Below the pieces are notes generated by a model that did no database searches, was not told the origin of the DNA, and saw only the letters and a program-made list of their open reading frames with translations. A stretch of 5,686 bases of DNA from Akkermansiaceae bacterium (GTDB lineage Bacteria > Verrucomicrobiota > Verrucomicrobiia > Verrucomicrobiales > Akkermansiaceae), in assembly GCA_029288115.1 (NCBI GenBank), contig JARFPV010000118.1, positions 1 to 5,686 of the forward strand, read 5' to 3'. This document shows positions 1 through 5,257 of this stretch, piece after piece. Both the position numbers and the translations under genes were made by a program. How positions within the stretch are numbered: the stretch's first letter is position 1; each line of letters starts with the position of its first letter.

Positions 1-91
1 GAATAAGAACGACGCGACATGCACGCAGTTCTCAGTATTCATAGACACGGGCGTTCAGAAAACGTTCGAAAAAAAATCAACGAATTTTGGA

Positions 92-120
92 TTATTCCGT
101 AACTCGCTGACGGTGAATAA
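92..120. repeat. Weak inverted repeat downstream of purB
   Basis: TTATTCCGT (92-100) pairs with ACGGTGAATAA (110-120) around a 9-nt loop, with a two-base bulge. It lies 20 bp past the purB stop. Read in the purB direction, a run of T residues follows only about 20 nt later, so it would be a poor intrinsic terminator. The rest of 1-139 shows no convincing gene or other signal. Whether the hairpin functions is uncertain. Confidence 0.3.
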
Positions 121-139
121 GTAGCAGTGATTGAAAAAC

Positions 140-1558
140 CTACAAGATCGCCCCTGGAGTGTATTTGGCGGCCTCTGGATGAGCACTTTCGAGCTGTTCC
201 ACCGCTGAAACGAAGCCATCGACCTGATCCCGGGCTGTTCCCGTGTTTTCCCGGCCTTCAGCCAGAATGCCCGTCAACTGGGCGTGACTGAGCGGTATGC
301 GGTCGTCCTCGCCGAGCCGCTCCAGCAGGTTGTTCTCCTTGATGACGCCGGTGCGCAGGTCATTGACGGTGGCGACGGCGTGTTCCTTGATCGCCGAGTG
401 CGCTGCCTCGCGACCGACACCGGCTTTCACGGCCTCCATCATGATGGTGGTTGTCATCAGGAAAGGCAGGTAGTGGTTGTTTTCCGCCTCGATCACCGCT
501 GGATAAGCGTCCATTTGGCCGAGAATTGTCAGGAAAGTTTCAAATAGCCCGTCGAGAGCGTAAAAAGCATCGGGAAGCATCAGTCGCCGTACTACCGAGC
601 AGGAAACGTCGCCTTCGTTCCACTGGTCACCAGCAAGGCCGCCTGCCATGGTCACGTGGCCCTTAAGAATCACATGAAAACCGTTGACGCGCTCACATGA
701 GCGGGAATTCATCTTATGCGGCATTGCGCTCGAACCAGTTTGGCCTTTGGCAAACCCTTCACTAGCGGTTTCATGACCTGCCATCAGTCGGAGTGTCCGG
801 CACAGCGACGATGGACCGCTCGCAATGTCGGCAAGGATTGAAACCGTCCGCATATCGAGCGAGCGTGGATAGACCTGACCGACGTTGGTAAAGACTTCAG
901 GGATGCCGAGGTGCGAGCAGACTTTGGCTTCCAGCTCCGAGGCCTTGGCAGCGTCGCCGTCGAAGAGAGAGAGTTGATCCATCTGGGTGCCGACGGCTCC
1001 TTTGAGTCCACGCACCGGATAGGTGGCGACCAGATGCTCAAGCATGCTCAGCGCACCCTGAAGTTCCTCGCCATTCATTGCGATGCGTTTGCCGAAGGTT
1101 GTAGGCTGTGCCGCTACGTTGTGGGTGCGTGCGGTGATGACGAGATCCCGCCACTGAACAGCTCGATTTTTCATCTGTGCGAGTGTCGCGATGGTTTTAT
1201 CCCGAATCACAAGGAGCGAGCGGTAAACTTGAAGTTGCTCGACGTTTTCGGTGAGGTCACGAGACGTCATGCCCTTGTGAATGTGCTGGTGGCCGGCGAG
1301 GTCGCAAAACTCCTCAATGCGTGCTTTCACATCGTGGCGGGTGATGCGCTCGCGATCCATGATCGACTGCAGGTTCACCTGGTCTTTGACCGCTTCATAA
1401 GCATCGATCGCGTCCTGGGGGATATCCAGTCCAAGATCTTTCTGCGCCTTCATCACCGCGATCCAGAACTCGCGTTCCAGCACGATGCGGCCCTCGGCGG
1501 ACCAGATTTCAGAGATGGCGGCGGATGCGTAGCGTTCGGCGAGGACGTTGGGTATCAT
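140..1558 (-). CDS. purB: Adenylosuccinate lyase (PurB), actinobacterial-like form
   Basis: Cytosolic enzyme of purine synthesis. It removes fumarate from SAICAR (giving AICAR) and from adenylosuccinate (giving AMP). The 472-residue product carries the fumarase/aspartase superfamily signature GSSAMPHKMN at residues 275-284; the catalytic serine of this loop should be S276 or S277. Other conserved blocks are RHDVKAR (74-80, with H75), MTSRDLTENVEQ (97-108) and TARTHNVAAQPTTFGKR (142-158, with H146, the expected second catalytic histidine). The run after the signature (NSRSCERVNG, then AGDQWNEGDVSCSVVRR at 309-325) is the form I associate with actinobacterial PurB of about this length, rather than E. 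coli or human ASL; that likeness is from memory. The start is ATG at 1558 with no Shine-Dalgarno sequence before it (CCCCTCATC). The stop is TAG at 140-142. The gene is divergent from the Lnt-like gene. It looks complete and intact. Confidence 0.96.
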   Translation of the reverse strand: MIPNVLAERYASAAISEIWSAEGRIVLEREFWIAVMKAQKDLGLDIPQDAIDAYEAVKDQVNLQSIMDRERITRHDVKARIEEFCDLAGHQHIHKGMTSRDLTENVEQLQVYRSLLVIRDKTIATLAQMKNRAVQWRDLVITARTHNVAAQPTTFGKRIAMNGEELQGALSMLEHLVATYPVRGLKGAVGTQMDQLSLFDGDAAKASELEAKVCSHLGIPEVFTNVGQVYPRSLDMRTVSILADIASGPSSLCRTLRLMAGHETASEGFAKGQTGSSAMPHKMNSRSCERVNGFHVILKGHVTMAGGLAGDQWNEGDVSCSVVRRLMLPDAFYALDGLFETFLTILGQMDAYPAVIEAENNHYLPFLMTTTIMMEAVKAGVGREAAHSAIKEHAVATVNDLRTGVIKENNLLERLGEDDRIPLSHAQLTGILAEGRENTGTARDQVDGFVSAVEQLESAHPEAAKYTPGAIL

Positions 1559-1690
1559 GATGATGAGGGGACAGGTGTCGGGTGTCAGAAGACGGCTTGA
1601 ATCAATAGGGAAATAGGAGGAGTGGCAATCGGAAAAAAGCCGATGAAAAAGGTTTGGGTGTCATCGAGCTGATGTGTTAGTCTGGCGGAC
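1559..1690. promoter_or_regulatory. Divergent intergenic region (purB / Lnt-like gene)
   Basis: These 132 bp separate two divergent starts, so promoters for both genes should lie here. I find no convincing -35/-10 pair on either strand. Visible structure is an AGGAGG on the plus strand (1615-1620), which is too far (70 bp) from the ATG at 1691 to serve it, and a small hairpin ATCGG (1628-1632)/CCGAT (1640-1644) with loop AAAAAAG. An in-frame TGA at 1670-1672 limits how far upstream the Lnt-like protein can start. The regulatory role is inferred from gene orientation only. Confidence 0.45.
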
Positions 1691-3079
1691 ATGAAAATGT
1701 GGCAGCGCATTGCGCTTGTATTCATCAGTGCGGGTTTGGGGGTTCTGGTTTTTCCTCCATTCGGTCTATGGTGGCTTGCGGTGCTTGCATGGATTCCCTT
1801 ACTGCTAGCTCTGCCTGACACCAAGCCGTCTCATGCTCTCTATCTTGGTCTGCTCCATGGGGCGGTTTTTTACGGAATCACAATGACTTGGTTGCTGGAT
1901 GTGTTCGCAGGTCACCGTTATGTATTTGTGCCTCTGATTCTGATCATGTCGTTGTTTACGGCCGTTTTTGCTCGTGGATACGCCGTTGCATGTGCACGCT
2001 ACCGCGCTGGTTGGATAACGGTCCTGTTTGCAGCTGTCTGGTGGCTTTCTTGTGAATTTTTTCGTTCGGAGATTTTTTATCTCAAATTTCCATGGATGAC
2101 TCCAGGGCTTGGTCTCGGGCCCACATGGGTATCACCCTTTCTTGGTGTCTCAGGGGCAGGATTTCTCATCATCCTCGGAAGTGCTGCTTGTGTTCAGTGG
2201 AAAAGAAAAAATCAACTAGCTGCCGGATCTGTCTTATTGATTGTGCTGCTCGTTTCATCCTACTGGCAGTCTAAAAAAGAGATGCCACAGGATACTTCCG
2301 TTCGTGTGCTTGCAGTTCAGAACGAAGAGGGAACCTTTGATGAATGTGCGCGCCTAACACGGGAAGCGGGAGGTGATTACGATTTTATTGTCTGGCCAGA
2401 ACACGCATTGGGATTTGATGTCCGGAAAAGCAAACACGCTTGGAATGAGTTGCAGGATTTTAGCAGGGAGGTGAACGCTATCGTAGTCGTGGGAACACGA
2501 ACCGAGATTGATGACAATAAATGGTATAACACCGCGCTAACAGTTTCTCCAGACGGCACCGTGGGTGAGCATCACAAGAACCATCCGGTGCATTTTTTTG
2601 ACGATGGGGAACCGGGAGCCGAAGCCAAAGCTGTGGTGACACCACAATGGAAAATCGGCACCTCGATTTGTTTCGATAACGACTATCAGGATGTGGCGCG
2701 TCGCATGGTTGCCGACGGTGCCGAGTTCCTGCTCATACCGAGTATGGACGCCATCAGTTGGGGTGAAAAACAGCACTACCAGCACGCTGAACTGTTTCGG
2801 CATCGCGCTGCTGAGAATGGTTGCTGGATCGTGGTTGCTGCTACATCTGGCGTGACCCAGGTTATTGATCGTCATGGTAATCGGGTGGCTACCATTCCTA
2901 TTGTGGAGGAAGGCACATTGGGCGCTGAAATAGGTCGCCGAAAGGAAATGACGATTTACACACGGATCGGCTGGTTGTTTCCATGGCTAGTCATGTATGG
3001 TGGTGCGGTATGGGTGTTCTGGTTGTTTGTTCAAGGGTTGTTAGGAAAACACCGAAGCCGCGATACACGCATTGCCTGA
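1691..3079 (+). CDS. lnt: Apolipoprotein N-acyltransferase-like membrane CN-hydrolase
   Basis: Probable inner-membrane enzyme that transfers an acyl chain to the N-terminal cysteine of lipoproteins, the last step of lipoprotein maturation. The 462 residues contain hydrophobic segments around 8-42, 52-100, 107-122, 148-168 and 179-192, a nitrilase-fold domain at about 203-415, and a final membrane segment at 426-450. The N-terminal FPPFGLWWLAVLAWIPLLLA and C-terminal YTRIGWLFPWLV match the Lnt pattern. The catalytic triad is present: E237 (WPEHA), K296 (EHHKNH) and C327 (TSICFDND). It differs from E. coli Lnt near the active site: the essential E343 aligns with D304, Y388-E389 with F328-D329, and there is no tryptophan where W237 sits (QNEEGTFDE, 210-218). 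It is therefore either a divergent Lnt or a membrane CN-hydrolase with another amide or acyl substrate. The start is ATG at 1691 with no Shine-Dalgarno sequence; ATG at 1697 is an alternative, and an in-frame TGA at 1670 bars a longer form. The next gene follows on the same strand after 71 bp. Confidence 0.8.
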   Translation: MKMWQRIALVFISAGLGVLVFPPFGLWWLAVLAWIPLLLALPDTKPSHALYLGLLHGAVFYGITMTWLLDVFAGHRYVFVPLILIMSLFTAVFARGYAVACARYRAGWITVLFAAVWWLSCEFFRSEIFYLKFPWMTPGLGLGPTWVSPFLGVSGAGFLIILGSAACVQWKRKNQLAAGSVLLIVLLVSSYWQSKKEMPQDTSVRVLAVQNEEGTFDECARLTREAGGDYDFIVWPEHALGFDVRKSKHAWNELQDFSREVNAIVVVGTRTEIDDNKWYNTALTVSPDGTVGEHHKNHPVHFFDDGEPGAEAKAVVTPQWKIGTSICFDNDYQDVARRMVADGAEFLLIPSMDAISWGEKQHYQHAELFRHRAAENGCWIVVAATSGVTQVIDRHGNRVATIPIVEEGTLGAEIGRRKEMTIYTRIGWLFPWLVMYGGAVWVFWLFVQGLLGKHRSRDTRIA

Positions 3080-3089
3080 TCTGTTGTGC

Positions 3090-3113
3090 TTGAATAATAG
3101 GGTGTTATTCCAA
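3090..3113. repeat. Small hairpin between the Lnt-like and channel genes
   Basis: TTGAATAA (3090-3097) and TTATTCCAA (3105-3113) are complementary apart from one bulged base, with the 7-nt loop TAGGGTG. It starts 11 bp after the stop of the Lnt-like gene and ends 37 bp before the channel ATG. No T-tract follows on the plus strand, so it is at best a weak terminator or an RNA-processing or stability element. No clear promoter is visible in the 71-bp gap, so the two genes could share a transcript. Confidence 0.35.
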
Positions 3114-3150
3114 CGTGACGCCATCTGGATAGTGTGGTTTAATCGATCCG

Positions 3151-4689
3151 ATGGATGCTTTGCCTTTTGGACTCGATGAAATGTGGCGGCCTTGGCTGGC
3201 TAGTGGATTTGCTGTGCTGGTATATATCCTGGCTTTGCTGCTACTTCGCGTATTGTTGAAGCGGCTGAAGCTCAAGACCAAGGTTGTGTTTCACATAGCG
3301 TTACTATGTATGGGGGTGCTCGGGTCGGCGTGGTTTTTCTTTCCCGATAAGGAATGGACTACGGAAGTGGCTGCCGCGTTGTCCGTGTTTGGTGCGGTTT
3401 CATGTTGGGTGCTCTTTGATCGAATCTTTTTCTCTCTCTACCTTGGTCGGGTGAAAAAAGTAAGCGTGCCCAATATTCTCAGGCAGTTCCTGGCGGCGCT
3501 CGTTGTACTGGTCACGATAGCTCTGGTGTTGAGTTACGGTTATGGTGTGAAAATCACAGGGCTGTTAGCGACTTCAGGTGTGGCCGCGGTTATCCTGGGT
3601 TTTGCTATGCAGGACTTGCTCGCCAATGTGATTGCCGGGTTCAGCATTCATATGACCAAGGCGTTTCAAGTAGGTGATTGGTTGTTGCTGGATGGTGATG
3701 GAGAGCGTGCAGAAATCAGGGAGGTAAACTGGAGGGCTACCCGACTTATCAATAATGATCGTGTGTCATTCGAGCTTCCTAACAGCGAGTTGGTGAAGTC
3801 GCGAATCATCAATTTAAATTACCCTACCCGTGAGCACGGTGTTAGGCTGAAGGTGGGTATCGACTACGATCAGCCACCGAATGATGTGAAGGATGCCTTC
3901 ATGCATGCCATGATTGGAGCTCAGGGCGTGCTTGAGAGTCCGGCTCCACAGGTTTTTTTGATCGATTTTGGCGATTCTTCCATTGTTTATGAAATGCGTT
4001 TCTGGATGCGCAGCGCAAAGCTTTATAACCAGACGTGCGATGAAATTCGCACCAGGCTCTGGTATGAATTGCAGCGGCGCGATATACGAATTCCATTTCC
4101 AATCCGGACACTGGAAATGCGCACGTCGAACGCTCCCAAACGTCTATCCGAGGCGGACGATGATGCAGCAGCGATCTTGCGTGATCACACCTGCATGCAC
4201 TGTCTGAGCGAGGAGCAGGCTGAGCAGCTTGTGGCTGACGCCGAGCGAAGACTCTTTGCTCACGGAGAAGTGATGATACGGGAAGGTGAAGATGGCGATT
4301 CCATGCAAGTTCTACTCGAGGGTGAGGCCGATGTGTTTCTCAAGTATCCTGCAGGAACTGGACGTGGCGGATCTGAAAAGGTGGCTACCCTTTCAAAGGG
4401 AGACTACTTTGGTGAAATGTCCCTGATGACGGGGGAGCCGCGCTCAGCAACAGTACGCGCACGCGGTGACGTGCTCATTATGGAGATTAAAAAGTCACAA
4501 CTCGCACCGATTCTCGAGGAGCGTCCTGAACTTGTCGAGGCACTGGGGGTATTGCTCGTCCGGAGACAAGAGGAAATAGCGGCCCTGCAAGAGAAACGAA
4601 TCAACGCTCCGGAAGGTGAGAGTACTTCGAAGAAGGTCGTTTCATCCACTCGCATCCTGAAACGAATCAAGTCATTCTTCGGGCACTAA
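3151..4689 (+). CDS. MscS-family channel with cyclic-nucleotide-binding domain (bCNG type)
   Basis: Inner-membrane channel of the MscS superfamily with a cytoplasmic cNMP-binding domain, the architecture called bCNG. In the 512 residues, hydrophobic segments lie near 16-36, 46-64, 71-98 and 108-130. The Gly/Ala-rich pore helix follows at about 137-168, ending in IAGFSIHM and then FQVGDW (172-177). The MscS beta-domain is at about 185-225 (EIREVNWRATRL, LPNSEL) and the alpha/beta cage at about 230-325. The cNMP domain spans about 352-470. Its phosphate-binding cassette, YFGEMSLMTGEPRSATVRA (419-437), keeps the ribose-contacting E422 and the phosphate-contacting R431, so it should bind cAMP or cGMP. 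C348-M-H-C351 lies just before this domain. The tail (494-512) is basic and ends KRIKSFFGH. Known bCNG members respond to ligand and often poorly to tension; gating here is inferred. The start is ATG at 3151, with an in-frame TAG at 3130 upstream and no Shine-Dalgarno sequence. The gene is complete and ends in a terminator. Confidence 0.93.
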   Translation: MDALPFGLDEMWRPWLASGFAVLVYILALLLLRVLLKRLKLKTKVVFHIALLCMGVLGSAWFFFPDKEWTTEVAAALSVFGAVSCWVLFDRIFFSLYLGRVKKVSVPNILRQFLAALVVLVTIALVLSYGYGVKITGLLATSGVAAVILGFAMQDLLANVIAGFSIHMTKAFQVGDWLLLDGDGERAEIREVNWRATRLINNDRVSFELPNSELVKSRIINLNYPTREHGVRLKVGIDYDQPPNDVKDAFMHAMIGAQGVLESPAPQVFLIDFGDSSIVYEMRFWMRSAKLYNQTCDEIRTRLWYELQRRDIRIPFPIRTLEMRTSNAPKRLSEADDDAAAILRDHTCMHCLSEEQAEQLVADAERRLFAHGEVMIREGEDGDSMQVLLEGEADVFLKYPAGTGRGGSEKVATLSKGDYFGEMSLMTGEPRSATVRARGDVLIMEIKKSQLAPILEERPELVEALGVLLVRRQEEIAALQEKRINAPEGESTSKKVVSSTRILKRIKSFFGH

Positions 4690-4732
4690 AAAAACCGCCC
4701 CCTTCCTGCATGAGGAAGTGAGGCGGTTTATT
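4688..4732. terminator. Bidirectional intrinsic terminator between convergent genes
   Basis: The outer stem is CCGCC (4695-4699) with GGCGG (4722-4726), extended by AAA/TTT. The inner stem is CTTCCT (4702-4707) with AGGAAG (4713-4718). The loop is GCATG, and a small internal loop (CC against TGA) separates the stems. Reading minus, the stem is followed by seven Ts, a strong terminator for the EF-hand gene. Reading plus, TTTATT follows, which is adequate for the channel gene. The A-run overlaps the channel's TAA stop codon (4687-4689). Confidence 0.9.
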
Positions 4733-4751
4733 AAATAGAAGAAGTATTGGC

Positions 4752-5138
4752 TTAGTTGGCTGCAGTTACTTTGGTCTCCTTGGCGGCTTCTTGCTTGCCC
4801 ATGGTTGCTTTGACGAGAGTCATGAACTCGCCCTTGCAAAGCTTGCCGTCTTTGTCTTTGTCAAATGCGGTGAACAGCTTGGCGACTGATTTTTCGCACT
4901 TGAAGTTGCACTTTGTTGCAACGACCGCGGCTTTCTCGCACGCGGCTTTGGCGCATTCTTTGTTTGCGACGGTTGTCGCTTTTTCACACTTGGCTTTGGC
5001 GCACTCGCTTTTAGCCGCAACAGCTACCGCAGTGGCCTTCTCCTTGGATGCACACTTGGTTTTGCAGTCTGGACCTGCTACAGCAACTCCAATGGGGAGT
5101 AAGAACATGGCGGATAGGATACATAGTGATTTTTTCAT
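4752..5138 (-). CDS. Secreted Cys/Ala/Lys-repeat protein with one EF-hand loop
   Basis: A 128-residue exported protein of unknown function. Residues 1-21 form a signal peptide (MKKSL, hydrophobic core, then AVA before G22); there is no lipobox cysteine, so cleavage by signal peptidase I is expected. Residues 22-83 form a low-complexity helical-looking region of about four degenerate units with paired cysteines: C25/C29, C46/C51, C62/C67 and C77/C81, each pair 3 or 4 residues apart, several followed by EK. Residues 93-104 are a canonical calcium loop, DKDKDGKLCKGE, with ligand positions D93, D95, D97 and E104, flanked by helix-like LFTAF and FMTLV. Position 9 of the loop is a cysteine (C101). 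The C-terminal tail (111-128) is polar. ATG at 5138 was chosen over an in-frame GTG at 5189 because it places the signal peptide at the N-terminus. It may be a periplasmic metal- or calcium-binding protein, but I do not recognise a named family. It is convergent with the channel gene. Confidence 0.8.
   Translation of the reverse strand: MKKSLCILSAMFLLPIGVAVAGPDCKTKCASKEKATAVAVAAKSECAKAKCEKATTVANKECAKAACEKAAVVATKCNFKCEKSVAKLFTAFDKDKDGKLCKGEFMTLVKATMGKQEAAKETKVTAAN
4890..5075 (-). repeat. Degenerate Cys-pair repeats inside the EF-hand gene
   Basis: This stretch encodes residues 22-83 of the secreted protein. The two best units read KSECAKAKCEKA and NKECAKAACEKA, with the matching cysteines exactly 16 residues (48 bp) apart. 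A shorter downstream unit reads TKCNFKCEK, and an upstream partial unit reads DCKTKCASKEK. At DNA level the two central units share GGCTTTGGCGCA on the plus strand. The pattern suggests internal tandem duplication followed by divergence, not a recent exact repeat. Confidence 0.75.
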
Positions 5139-5257
5139 TGGTTTGTTTGATGGTTGGTTTGTTGATGTGTTTTGCTTGTCAAAGCACACTTGCGAAAATG
5201 CTCCATGTTACGAATGCCGCAAGTAGTTTTTTAAGAAAATACAGAGAAAACTGGTAC
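5139..5257 (-). promoter_or_regulatory. Upstream leader and candidate promoter of the EF-hand gene
   Basis: This 119-bp gap lies between the stop of the glycosylase-family gene and the EF-hand ATG. On the minus strand it contains a perfect TTGACA hexamer (5177-5182), but no TATAAT-like box at the usual spacing, so the promoter call is weak. Between it and the ATG the transcript would be A/C-rich and unstructured, with an imperfect 16-bp direct repeat (5138-5153 and 5154-5169). No Shine-Dalgarno sequence precedes the ATG. Confidence 0.35.
5188..5224. repeat. Inverted repeat upstream of the TTGACA hexamer
   Basis: ACTTGCG (5188-5194) and CGCAAGT (5218-5224) are perfect 7-bp inverted arms around a 23-nt centre. 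The inner arm lies 5 bp upstream of the TTGACA hexamer of the minus-strand EF-hand gene. It could be an operator, or a hairpin at the 3' end of the neighbouring transcript. On the plus strand it is followed by AGTTTTTT, but no plus-strand gene ends here. The pairing is seen directly; any function is inference. Confidence 0.4.

Noticed and set aside
2..124. Open plus-strand frame of 40 codons reaching the left edge, and a 27-codon ATG frame at 19-102
   Set aside because: Both are short, in AT-rich sequence, overlap each other, and show no recognisable motif; either could be chance. A gene tail ending at 122-124 cannot be fully excluded without the flanking sequence.
911..1600. Long plus-strand open frame (229 codons) opposite purB
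   Set aside because: It lies antisense to an unmistakable purB with intact catalytic motifs; the predicted protein has no recognisable domain and is a codon-bias shadow.
1643..1672. Nine-codon frame MKKVWVSSS after an AGGAGG in the divergent region
   Set aside because: The AGGAGG ends 22 nt before the ATG, too far for initiation, and neither composition nor context suggests an attenuator peptide.
3084..3110. Possible promoter TTGTGC-16 bp-TATTCC before the channel gene
   Set aside because: Both boxes match the consensus poorly and the -10 part overlaps the hairpin arm; not enough to call.
5139..5189. N-terminal extension of the EF-hand protein from GTG at 5189
   Set aside because: It would bury the signal peptide behind 17 polar residues; MKKSL at 5138 is the natural export start.
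4756..5226. Plus-strand open frame of 156 codons opposite the EF-hand gene
   Set aside because: Its Leu/Ala/Ser/His-rich product is the antisense of the Ala/Lys/Cys repeats, while the minus strand has a signal peptide, an EF-hand and a matching terminator.
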